Source: JAVBSX01 sp031549145
Lineage (GTDB): Bacteria; Planctomycetota; Planctomycetia; Pirellulales; Thermoguttaceae
Length of the DNA: 8,150 nucleotides
Direction of reading: 5' to 3'
Assembly (NCBI GenBank): GCA_031549145.1
Contig: JAVBQI010000036.1
Location: 1-8,150, forward strand
In this document: positions 1 through 6,347 of the stretch, one piece after another
Numbering within the stretch: position 1 is the first letter of the stretch
Layout of the letters: the number at the start of each line of letters is the position of its first letter
The notes under the pieces: generated by a model
What the model was told of the DNA's origin: nothing
Databases searched by the model: none
Seen by the model: the letters and a program-made list of their open reading frames with translations, nothing else
Program-made: the position numbers and the translations under genes

Positions 1-164
1 TGCTTTCGGACGTGGTGCACAAGCAGTACGCACACGCCGTGCTTGTCCGCAAACGCTTTGATCTCGCCCATCTCACGGTAGTCCGCGCCGTATACGCTTT
101 CGTTCCGCGCCGCGCCCTTTCGTACGGGGTTTTGCTGGGGCTCCGTTTGGGGCGCGGCTCTGAT
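1..164 (-). pseudogene. 5'-truncated RepA-like AAA ATPase remnant (runs off left edge)
   Basis: Read on the minus strand, this frame is open from just after an in-frame TAA (165-167) to the window edge and encodes 54 residues plus a partial codon. It contains NESVYGADYREMGEIKAFAD, then a hydrophobic strand ending LLVHHVRK (bases 3-26). That spacing (Y..DY..M..K..AD, then a beta strand ending in HH.RK) is typical of the RecA-fold core of phage and plasmid RepA-like/AAA_25 replication ATPases, in the part just after Walker B. The Walker A and Walker B segments that should come before it are absent. There is no ATG, GTG or TTG before the internal Met codon at 69-71. Directly upstream lies divergent ispH, so the N-terminal half cannot be next door. 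I infer a truncated gene left by a lost or rearranged mobile element. The 3' part lies outside the window. Family recognition is from memory of the motif pattern. Confidence 0.55.
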
Positions 165-188
165 TTATTTTTATCGGACACTCACTTC

Positions 189-1112
189 ATGCGAATTCTT
201 TTGGCGAGACCGCGCGGGTTTTGTGCCGGCGTTAATATGGCGATCAGCGCTTTGGAAGAGGCGGTCGCGCGGTTCGGCGTGCCGGTTTACGTTTACCACG
301 AAATCGTTCACAACACCTGGGTCGTCGAACATTTTCGCGAGCGAGGGGTCGTGTTCGTCGATACGATCGCCGAGGTTCCGCAAGGGAGTCGACTGATTAT
401 TTCCGCGCACGGAGCCGCCCCGGAAGTGCGAGCGGAGGCGAAAAAACGCGACCTCCTGACGATCGATGCGACCTGCCCGCTGGTGCGGAAAGTGCATGAG
501 GAGGTGATCCGCTTCGCCCGGGGAAACTACCAAATCGTTTTGATCGGGCATCCCGGACACGACGAGGTCGTAGCCGTTTTGGCCGAAGCGCCGGAGCATA
601 TCCGGCTTGTCGCCAAGGAAGCGGATATCGATTCGCTCCCCTTTTCGAGCGAGAAAAAAATCGCTTACGTCACCCAAACGACGCTTTCGGTTCAAGAGGC
701 GGAAAAAATCGTCCTTCGTCTCAAAGCGAAATATCCGGAAATTTCAGCGCCCGCGAGAGACGATATCTGTTACGCGACGCAAAACCGGCAGGAAGCGGTT
801 CGGCGGCTGGCCCAAGAGGCCGATATCGCGCTGATTATCGGCAGCCAAAACAGCTCGAACAGCCGACGGCTCGCGGAGATCGCCCATTCGCTCGGAGTGC
901 GTTCGTATTTGATCGACGGGCCGGAAGATATCGATTTCCGGAATTTTCGCGGCGACGAGACCGTGATGATGACGGCCGGAGCGAGTGCCCCGGAATTGAT
1001 CGTCCAGCAATGTGTCGAACTGCTGGTTTGGCGGTTCGAAGCCGAAATCGAGGAAAGAATCATCCGCGAAGAGTCGCTCCAGTTCGCCCTCCCCAAGGAA
1101 TTGCGGGATTGA
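189..1112 (+). CDS. ispH: 4-hydroxy-3-methylbut-2-enyl diphosphate reductase (IspH/LytB)
   Basis: IspH is a cytoplasmic [4Fe-4S] enzyme that catalyses the last step of the MEP pathway. It converts HMBPP to IPP and DMAPP using two electrons. The 307-residue product has the usual family length. It begins MRILLARPRGFCAGV, with cluster ligands C12, C96 (DATCPLV) and C194 (DDICYATQNRQ). Substrate-pocket residues H41 (HEIVHN), H74 (SAHG), H124 and E126 (GHPGHDE), TQTTLS (162-167), SQNSSNS (219-225) and GASAPE (264-269) are all present. The enzyme looks complete and functional. The start at 189 is chosen because family members begin 11 residues before the first cysteine. The frame stays open upstream to an ATG at base 12, but that extension is antisense to the ATPase remnant and has no IspH character. 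No Shine-Dalgarno sequence precedes the start. The next gene on the strand is 414 bp away, so it is probably monocistronic. Confidence 0.97.
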   Translation: MRILLARPRGFCAGVNMAISALEEAVARFGVPVYVYHEIVHNTWVVEHFRERGVVFVDTIAEVPQGSRLIISAHGAAPEVRAEAKKRDLLTIDATCPLVRKVHEEVIRFARGNYQIVLIGHPGHDEVVAVLAEAPEHIRLVAKEADIDSLPFSSEKKIAYVTQTTLSVQEAEKIVLRLKAKYPEISAPARDDICYATQNRQEAVRRLAQEADIALIIGSQNSSNSRRLAEIAHSLGVRSYLIDGPEDIDFRNFRGDETVMMTAGASAPELIVQQCVELLVWRFEAEIEERIIREESLQFALPKELRD

Positions 1113-1165
1113 TTAGCGGTTTTGCGGCTAAGGACCTGCACCAAAACAGCCTTTACAATCGTTCT

Positions 1166-1255
1166 TTTTTAACTACGGAATACGCGGAATTACGGAATAC
1201 GCGGAAAAATAAAATTCCGTGTTTTCCGTCTTTCCGTGTGTTCCGTAGTTAAAAA
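1166..1255. repeat. Large imperfect inverted repeat built on ACGGAATACGCGGAA units
   Basis: The outer arms TTTTTAACTACGGAA (1166-1180) and TTCCGTAGTTAAAAA (1241-1255) are exact reverse complements. Inside them the left side has a tandem 17-mer, TACGGAATACGCGGAAT at 1174-1190 and the same with one final change at 1191-1207. The right side has the matching CCGT/TTCCGTGTG series, so most of the 90 bp can fold back on itself with G-U pairs. No T-run follows the stem in either direction, so it is not a canonical intrinsic terminator for ispH. It resembles the dispersed intergenic repeats found in many planctomycete and related genomes, but copy number cannot be judged from this window. Confidence 0.85.
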
Positions 1256-1515
1256 CACACAATGAAAATGTTCGGTTTTTTGTGCAATTGCAACAACTTT
1301 GTACCAAGGTTACACCTTTTCAAGGAATCGCGGTAATTTCAGCCGCAAAACCGATTTGATTTTTGCCCGAAAATTTTCTGGAAATCGTTATTTCCCGAAA
1401 ATTCCGAAATTTCTCTCTTCGTTGCACTAGTACATTCTCGCTAAATCCGGTAAAATTTAAAATGGATTTTGTGTATTGTCCGGCTTATCCTGCCGGGCTA
1501 CCATTACTTCAACAC
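1256..1515. other. AT-rich intergenic stretch, probable promoter/5' UTR region of the small gene
   Basis: I see no gene here. It is AT-rich and has several small symmetries: TGCAATTGCA near 1284, two copies of CCCGAAAATT (about 1367 and 1394), and a short GC hairpin CCGGC(1480-1484)/GCCGG(1492-1496) that would fall in the leader of the small downstream gene. TTGCAC (1422-1427) and TAAAAT (1451-1456) look like promoter hexamers but are 23 bp apart, too far for a standard sigma-70 promoter. No promoter is assigned. Confidence 0.4.
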
Positions 1516-1526
1516 AAGGAACAAGG
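1516..1526 (+). promoter_or_regulatory. Ribosome binding site of the 54-residue membrane protein
   Basis: AAGGA at 1516-1520 stands 6 nt before the ATG at 1527, and a second AAGG follows directly at 1523-1526. The other plus-strand genes here lack a recognisable Shine-Dalgarno sequence, so this site stands out. It decides for the start at 1527 over the in-frame ATG at 1476. Confidence 0.75.
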
Positions 1527-1691
1527 ATGAGCGAAACGACCACGAATCGAAAAACGGGATTTACCAAAAAACAGTATGTCCTGCTTTTGATTGCTTTTAT
1601 TATGGGAATCGCTTCGGTTTATACGTTGGACAAAACGCTTCTCGCGCAAGACCCCCCGTCCAACATCGCCCAAGCCGCGATTATGAAATAA
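1527..1691 (+). CDS. Small single-pass membrane protein, unknown function (54 aa)
   Basis: I do not recognise this protein. Residues 1-16 are polar and basic (MSETTTNRKTGFTKKQ). Residues 17-34 (YVLLLIAFIMGIASVYTL) form one hydrophobic helix. A short tail follows (DKTLLAQDPPSNIAQAAIMK). By the positive-inside rule the N terminus would be cytoplasmic and the tail periplasmic. Cleavage after LLA is conceivable, but the distance from the hydrophobic core makes an uncleaved anchor more likely. Three things support a real gene: a strong ribosome binding site at 1516-1526, a plausible membrane topology, and an intrinsic terminator beginning 22 bp after the stop. It appears to be a self-contained monocistron, divided from lsrF by that terminator. 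The in-frame extension back to 1476 is rejected because it lacks a ribosome binding site and runs through the leader hairpin. Confidence 0.75.
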   Translation: MSETTTNRKTGFTKKQYVLLLIAFIMGIASVYTLDKTLLAQDPPSNIAQAAIMK

Positions 1692-1712
1692 TTTCACTTT
1701 CGAATATTTCAG

Positions 1713-1741
1713 CGCCCCGCCCCTCGCGGGGCGTTTTTTTT
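1713..1741 (+). terminator. Rho-independent terminator of the small membrane protein gene
   Basis: A perfect 8-bp GC stem, CGCCCCGC (1713-1720) and GCGGGGCG (1726-1733), encloses a 5-nt loop and is followed at once by eight T residues (1734-1741). It lies 22 bp after the stop codon at 1691 and should end that transcript before the lsrF-like gene. Confidence 0.93.
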
Positions 1742-1745
1742 GGTA

Positions 1746-1819
1746 AGGCTGTAGGCTATAGACCGTAGGCTGTAGGGCTCGTTTTCCAACCATTCCCTAC
1801 AACCTATAGTCTACAGCCT
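1746..1819. repeat. Imperfect inverted repeat with GTAGGCTATAG/CTGTAGG motifs
   Basis: The left arm AGGCTGTAGGCTATAG (1746-1761) matches the reverse complement of CTATAGTCTACAGCCT (1804-1819) at 15 of 16 positions. An inner pair, GCTGTAGGG (1769-1777) and CCCTACAAC (1795-1803), extends the stem. The left side also repeats GTAGGCT and CCGTAGG directly. It lies between the terminator of the small gene and the lsrF start, about 50 bp before the ATG, so it could sit in or near the lsrF leader. No T-run adjoins it. Its sequence is unrelated to the other inverted repeats in the window. Confidence 0.8.
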
Positions 1820-1869
1820 GTTTCAGCAACCTTTACAGTACAGAGATACCGCTAACCTTTTGACTAAAA

Positions 1870-2769
1870 ATGGCCGATCAAGACAACATTCAATCCGGCA
1901 AGGAATTCGGAATCGGAATTCCGCAGCAGACCGAAGGGTTCTTTCTCAGAGGCTCCGCCCATCTCGATTGGGGGATGAAAGACCGCCTATCGCGCGTTTT
2001 CAACCCGGTATCGGGCAACTCCGTGATGCTCGCGTTCGATCACGGCTACATCATGGGGCCGACCTCCGGGCTTGAGCGAATGGACCTGACGATCAACCCG
2101 TTGGTCGAATACGCCGATTGCCTGATGTGCACTCGCGGGTCGCTCCGCTCGATCGTTCCGGCGACGGCCAACAAACCGATTTCGCTTCGCTTTTCCGCCG
2201 GTTCGACCATTTTGACGTATTTGAACGACGAGTGTTTGCTCGACATCGAGGAAGCCGTTCGGCTCAACGCCTCGCTGCTCGCGATCATGGTCGCCGTCGG
2301 CGATCCAAAGCACGAAGGGCTCACGATCCGGAACCTGACGCGAACGGTCGATCTCGGCACGAAATACGGCATCCCGACGCTGGGTGTGACCGCCGTCGGC
2401 AAAGAGTTGGTCCGCGACGCCCGGTACCTGAGCATGGCCTCGCGGGTCTGTGCCGAGAATGGCGCCCATGTCGTCAAAACCTACTTCTGCGAAAAGGATT
2501 TCGAACAGGTCACCAATTCGGTTCCCGTCCCGATCGTGATCGCCGTCGGAAAAAAATTGCCCGAAAAGGAAGCCTTGGAAATGGCGTACCAGGCGATCGA
2601 TCAGGGGGCGGCCGGGGTCGATATGGGCCGCAACATTTTCCAGGCGGAATACCCGATCGGGATGATCAAGGCGGTTCGCGAAATCGTGCACAACGGCGCG
2701 AAGCCGGAGAAGGCGCTTGCGCTTTACGAATCGCTGAAGCGGGAAAAAGACGATGTGGTCCGTTTTTAA
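1870..2769 (+). CDS. lsrF: LsrF-like class I aldolase (3-hydroxy-5-phosphonooxypentane-2,4-dione thiolase)
   Basis: This 299-residue protein is a cytoplasmic TIM-barrel enzyme of the DeoC/FbaB class I aldolase family. It is closest by recall to E. coli LsrF, which moves an acetyl group from phosphorylated AI-2 breakdown product to CoA, giving DHAP and acetyl-CoA. The match runs the whole length: MADQDNIQSGKEF at the N terminus, LDWGM (32-36), RLSRVFNP (39-46), VMLAFDHGY (52-60), LMCTRG (85-90), VVKTYF (201-206), VPIVIAVGKKLPE (220-232) and GVDMGRNIF (249-257). K203 falls at the same number as the Schiff-base lysine of E. coli LsrF. D57/H58 and the phosphate-binding GRN are also kept. The start is fixed by that N-terminal match, although no Shine-Dalgarno sequence is visible. 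No lsrABCDGKR genes adjoin it, so use of AI-2 as substrate is uncertain; a related DHAP-forming aldol or thiolase reaction is possible. Confidence 0.87.
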   Translation: MADQDNIQSGKEFGIGIPQQTEGFFLRGSAHLDWGMKDRLSRVFNPVSGNSVMLAFDHGYIMGPTSGLERMDLTINPLVEYADCLMCTRGSLRSIVPATANKPISLRFSAGSTILTYLNDECLLDIEEAVRLNASLLAIMVAVGDPKHEGLTIRNLTRTVDLGTKYGIPTLGVTAVGKELVRDARYLSMASRVCAENGAHVVKTYFCEKDFEQVTNSVPVPIVIAVGKKLPEKEALEMAYQAIDQGAAGVDMGRNIFQAEYPIGMIKAVREIVHNGAKPEKALALYESLKREKDDVVRF

Positions 2770-2796
2770 CCAGCACGGAATTAGCGAAATGACCTT

Positions 2797-2824
2797 CGTC
2801 ACCCCCGCCTGCGCGGGGATGACG
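2797..2824. repeat. Short GC-rich hairpin between convergent genes
   Basis: CGTCACCCCCGC (2797-2808) pairs with GCGGGGATGACG (2813-2824) with a single C/A mismatch and a 4-nt loop CTGC. It resembles the widespread intergenic repeat of the type CGTCATCCCCGCGCAGGCGGGG known from many bacterial genomes. It lies 27 bp after the lsrF stop and 45 bp beyond the stop of the convergent 1053-residue gene. The palindrome CAAAAATTTTTG (2836-2847) lies close by. Together they may slow or end transcription from both sides, but the stem lacks an immediate T-run on either strand. Confidence 0.8.
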
Positions 2825-2869
2825 GAAAGTAAGTTCAAAAATTTTTGCGAAGCGACTGCACGATATGTG

Positions 2870-5800
2870 CTAACGATTGATAAACTGGGCGCCGCGGGTT
2901 CCTTTGGTGCTGATCTCTTTCGTCTTGATGTTATACTCAATCGCCTGGCCGGGGATCGGATCGTCGTATTCCCCGCCCGGATTTCGTTGAAGATGGATTT
3001 CGGCATCAACCGTGCCGCTCCCCAAAAGTGAAGCGAGATTCTTGATTTGGTTGAATTTGACCGCTTCGGCACACGCGTAAAACTGCTTCCCTTCGATCCG
3101 GGTACCGCCCGATGCCGTCAACTCGAACCCTTCCTCTCTTGTCGTCGGATCGGCCATTTTCGCGACCTCCAAGCGATCGCATTTCAAGAGAAAACCGTCG
3201 TTGGCCTTCAGCTTTTCCGGGTCCGAATTTTGATCGACGACCGTATCCCAACGCGGGACCGGGGCATAGACGCAAGAGACGATTCCCGAGGCGGCCGCTT
3301 CGGAATTCCGGAAGTTGCCCTCGATTTTTTCGTGAAAGAGGATGTCGAGGTACTTCAGTTCCATGGGATTCGGTTTTTGAGCCGCCGTTTGTCCCGGCAT
3401 TTCGATCGACATGTCCCCGCCGCGAAACGTCGAGCGGAGACGACCCGGTCCGGTCCCGTCAAACCCGCCCGTCGTCGGGAAAATCCGAACCTGCTCCAAG
3501 CCTTCGGCTTTCATGGTCGCTTTTTGCAGCGTCCCTTCCATTTGCGTGCTCTCGACGAACACGTTGCCGTCGCAAACGATCACCTTCGCCGTCGGGTTTT
3601 GCATGTTTTTCGGATTCAGAAATGAAATCGTCCCGTCCAGGAAAAGGGTGAGCGTATTGCAACGCAAAATATTCAAAGGATAAACGGCGACAACCTGTTG
3701 TTGGAACATGATCCGGCTGCCGTCGAAGTCCATACCGCCGTTCCAACGCACGATCAGCGTATTTTTTTCTCCCGATTGCGACCGCGCAGGGCTCGCGGCG
3801 GCGTCCTGGGCCAAATCGACGCGACTCGTTTCGATCTGGCCCGGGCCATTGACCTGAAAACGGTTCGTCTGCTGGTTCATCAACATGTTGACCCCCGTCA
3901 ACTTCGATTCCATTCCGACGAAAACGGCCGGTTTTTTCATATCTCCGAGAACCCGGACGATCGTCCGGTCGCTCATCGGGTTCCAGGCATGCAGTTCCGT
4001 CCCGGTCAATCGGATCGGTTCGCTCGGAACTTTCGGGTTGATTTCCGTCAACGTAACCTGCTCCCCACTCCCTCCCAACCACATCTGTTCGATTTCGGCC
4101 TGATTTCCGCGCATTTTGACGAGCAACCGCATCAGGTCCCCTTTCAACTCGAACCGGGAACTGTTGTCCGGCGAGGAATTGCCGAGAAAGGAACGGTTCG
4201 AATTTCCCGACGCCCCGCCCGCGGACTGGGGGGAATTGCCGGTTCGCACCGGTCCCGAAGTCGCATTGGGCGAAATGTTATTCGCGTAAGGAGGTTCGGC
4301 GAAGGACGGCGAGAGGTGCGCGATCCCTTCGATTCCCTCTTCATGAAACCAAATTTCCATTTGCCGGACCTTGCAGGTTCCCGACTCGGCTTCGAACACG
4401 ACGTCTTTTTGAATCCGGGCTCGGTCCGGTGTCAAGGCTCCGAACCCGCCGGACATTTTCGAGGTTACGTTCCCGTTCGGCGGAACGGTCGTCTGAGCGA
4501 CGGGCATCGGGAGCGGTTTGCCGTCTAACCCGCGGGCTTGCATTCCGACGGAGCCGACAGCGGTTCCGGCCGGGGCGGGCGAACTCGCGGAGGGGGACGG
4601 AGCTTTTTGGTTGAACCAGACCGTCGTTTCCTTGGCGCTCATCTTTCCGAGATTTTCGATTTGAAGATGAACCGTTCCGAACAATTTGCAACAGATTTGT
4701 TTCGGGTCGTCCGCGTCCGGCAGGGCTTGAAGTCGTTCGCTCCAGTCCAATTTGAACGGTTGCTTTTTTCCGCCGAATTCCGATTCGCCGCAAAGTTCCC
4801 CTTTGCCGGGGACGATCAACTGGCCGAACAGGCCGTCCTTCCCAAACGAGTAGGAAAGGGCCTGGGCGTTGACCCATTGCTTGCCGCCGTCGCTTGTGAT
4901 TCGGACCGTTTGGGAAGAACCGGCGACCCGGTCGAGCGTGATCCGTTCCCGGAGGAAATCGTATTCCAACTGGTCCCCCTCGGCGACGAAATCGTTATTT
5001 TGCGGCGAGCGGACCTTGGCCGGCTGCCCGAGTTGACCGAACGCCGAGACCTTCAAGGGGATGAGTTTTGAAATGCTGCCGATCGCGTTGTTTTTCAGCG
5101 CCGGTTCCGCGAGTTTCGGATCGGGACCGAGCAGAATCTTGAGGATCATGCACGTCAAATGATCGTAAATCCCTTCGTTGATTCGCATCATTTCGACGTT
5201 GCGTTCGAACTTCGCGATCCAGTTTTCGTCCGAATCGGGATCGGGCGCGAACTCGAACGCCCCGTCGCAACGAATTTCGAGCCGCTCGTATTTCGTAACG
5301 ACGCCGTTTTCGTTGACCGGGAAGCTCAATTCCAATTGATGAACCTTGCGGAGTTCGACTTTGGAGATGGTTTTGGCGCTCTTCGGATGGGCCGGGTCGC
5401 TTGGGGCGAGAAAGATAAACAACCACTCTCCCTTGCCGCGGCTTTTTCCGAAGCGAAAATTGATCGGCGATTCGGTCGTAATTTGGTTCTGGTTGAAAAC
5501 GACTTCCCGAGCTTCGACGACGAGATCATCGTCCGGGCCGACGTCTTTCATATCGCTGCGGACCAGGACGTTGCCGTTGAGCCTGCCGCCGAGAAATTCC
5601 GAGTTCGCTCCGACGGTCGGTTTGAATTCTCCCTCGAATTCGAGGACCGCTTTTTCGGAGGATTGCATGATGATCGCCTGTCGATAACGTTCGGCTTCGT
5701 CTTGAAATTCCCCCTCGGGCAGCAACAAGGCGGTACACGGTTCGACTTCGAGGATGTTGCCAATGCTTTTCGATTGATTGAACAGGAATACGATATTGTC

Positions 5801-6031
5801 TTTTTGAATAATGTAGCCGCTTTTTCGCTCCCAAGTGTCTTCGGGAAAGAGCGGTGCAACGAGCCCTCGGAGCCGTTCGTCGATTTCGGCGGAAAATCCC
5901 AGATCGGGCCGGTCCCGGCTTTCCGCGGTGAGCGGCAAAACGAAGGGAATAAGCACTTGGGCGTACAGCAGATACATGCCGAAAACGCCAAGAAAGCTGA
6001 GAAACATGCCAAAATATCTGTTGCGCAACAT
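2870..6031 (-). CDS. Giant OstA/LptA/LptC-like exported protein (1053 aa), possible LPS/lipid bridge
   Basis: I recognise a style rather than a named family. Residues 8-35 form one hydrophobic helix (an uncleaved signal anchor), and the remaining ~1000 residues would be periplasmic. Several segments read like LptC/LptA beta-jellyroll strands, with alternating residues and the theme 'coding for a marked or degraded form': GGRLNGNVLVRSD (148-160), VVEAREVVFNQNQITTESP (171-189) followed by GKSRGKGE, FVAEGDQLEYDFLRERITLD (348-367), FELKGDLMRLLV (627-638), LTGTELHAWNP (675-685), VIVCDGNVFVES (817-828), FLLKCDRLEVAKM (947-959) and FELTASGGTRIEGKQFYACA (969-988). Two Pro/Ser/Gly/Asn-rich linkers, about 475-525 and 578-626, divide the chain into three parts. 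An LptA is about 185 residues and an LptC about 190, so this could hold several such units in one chain. No Shine-Dalgarno sequence precedes the start; M9 is an alternative. Coding status is firm; the lipid-bridge role is inference. Confidence 0.75.
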   Translation of the reverse strand: MLRNRYFGMFLSFLGVFGMYLLYAQVLIPFVLPLTAESRDRPDLGFSAEIDERLRGLVAPLFPEDTWERKSGYIIQKDNIVFLFNQSKSIGNILEVEPCTALLLPEGEFQDEAERYRQAIIMQSSEKAVLEFEGEFKPTVGANSEFLGGRLNGNVLVRSDMKDVGPDDDLVVEAREVVFNQNQITTESPINFRFGKSRGKGEWLFIFLAPSDPAHPKSAKTISKVELRKVHQLELSFPVNENGVVTKYERLEIRCDGAFEFAPDPDSDENWIAKFERNVEMMRINEGIYDHLTCMILKILLGPDPKLAEPALKNNAIGSISKLIPLKVSAFGQLGQPAKVRSPQNNDFVAEGDQLEYDFLRERITLDRVAGSSQTVRITSDGGKQWVNAQALSYSFGKDGLFGQLIVPGKGELCGESEFGGKKQPFKLDWSERLQALPDADDPKQICCKLFGTVHLQIENLGKMSAKETTVWFNQKAPSPSASSPAPAGTAVGSVGMQARGLDGKPLPMPVAQTTVPPNGNVTSKMSGGFGALTPDRARIQKDVVFEAESGTCKVRQMEIWFHEEGIEGIAHLSPSFAEPPYANNISPNATSGPVRTGNSPQSAGGASGNSNRSFLGNSSPDNSSRFELKGDLMRLLVKMRGNQAEIEQMWLGGSGEQVTLTEINPKVPSEPIRLTGTELHAWNPMSDRTIVRVLGDMKKPAVFVGMESKLTGVNMLMNQQTNRFQVNGPGQIETSRVDLAQDAAASPARSQSGEKNTLIVRWNGGMDFDGSRIMFQQQVVAVYPLNILRCNTLTLFLDGTISFLNPKNMQNPTAKVIVCDGNVFVESTQMEGTLQKATMKAEGLEQVRIFPTTGGFDGTGPGRLRSTFRGGDMSIEMPGQTAAQKPNPMELKYLDILFHEKIEGNFRNSEAAASGIVSCVYAPVPRWDTVVDQNSDPEKLKANDGFLLKCDRLEVAKMADPTTREEGFELTASGGTRIEGKQFYACAEAVKFNQIKNLASLLGSGTVDAEIHLQRNPGGEYDDPIPGQAIEYNIKTKEISTKGTRGAQFINR

Positions 6032-6179
6032 CGGACCAAAGAGCGGGGTTGTAAATATTCGCAGGGAAAACCGAATTTCGGTAATAATTCGATGGGAACT
6101 GTAACAACTTTCCGCAACAGAGCCAAGAGCAATTGGCGAGAAACCGGCTTTTCCCAGACCGCCTATTTTGTCGATTTTT

Positions 6180-6277
6180 CAAAAAAAAGCCGCATGTGTA
6201 GTCGGTACTCCGACGCAACTTGCGGACCTGGTACAAGGTCCGCAAGTTGCGCTGCGCTACACATGCGGCTCTTTTTT
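6180..6277. terminator. Long branched hairpin with T-runs on both sides; likely bidirectional terminator
   Basis: The outer arms GCCGCATGTGTA (6189-6200) and TACACATGCGGC (6258-6269) are exact complements. The inner arms GCAACTTGCGGACCT (6215-6229) and AGGTCCGCAAGTTGC (6236-6250) are also exact, with a 6-nt loop. Between the two stems the left side carries its own small hairpin, GTCGG-TACT-CCGAC (6201-6214), facing 7 unpaired bases on the right. The fold would thus be a three-way junction. On the minus strand the stem is followed by a run of T (A at 6180-6188 on plus). On the plus strand it is followed by TCTTTTTT (6270-6277). In the minus direction it should end the cpaB transcript before the 1053-residue gene. 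Confidence 0.8.
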
Positions 6278-6347
6278 GTTTTGTTTGTCCGGCACGTTCG
6301 TCAGTTTACGACGCTTACGGCCCCGGCGCCTACGCCGCTTGGCTAAA

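Noticed and set aside
12..188. 59-residue N-terminal extension of IspH from the ATG at base 12
   Set aside because: IspH proteins start about 11 residues before the first cluster cysteine, as the ATG at 189 does here. The extension is the complement of the ATPase remnant.
1166..1255. Intrinsic terminator for ispH
   Set aside because: The stem is long but is followed by TTAAAAACA, not a T-run, and the T-run at 1165-1170 lies before the stem on the plus strand.
1166..1255. CRISPR-like array from the repeated ACGGAATACGCGG units
   Set aside because: There are only two adjacent direct copies with no spacers, and the rest are inverted. No cas genes are present.
1422..1456. Sigma-70 promoter TTGCAC/TAAAAT for the small gene
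   Set aside because: The hexamers are 23 bp apart, against the usual 16-18.
1987..3072. 361-codon minus-strand open frame
   Set aside because: It lies antisense to lsrF and overlaps the end of the giant gene in another frame. Its Arg/His/Asp-rich composition is typical of a complementary-strand shadow.
3698..4528. 276-codon plus-strand open frame within the giant gene
   Set aside because: Antisense shadow rich in Arg, His and Phe, with no ribosome binding site or family likeness.
5159..6346. 395-codon plus-strand open frame across the 5' half of the giant gene
   Set aside because: It is antisense to the 1053-residue coding region, which has a proper membrane anchor and beta-strand patterns. 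This frame has no recognisable domain and runs through the branched hairpin at 6180-6277.
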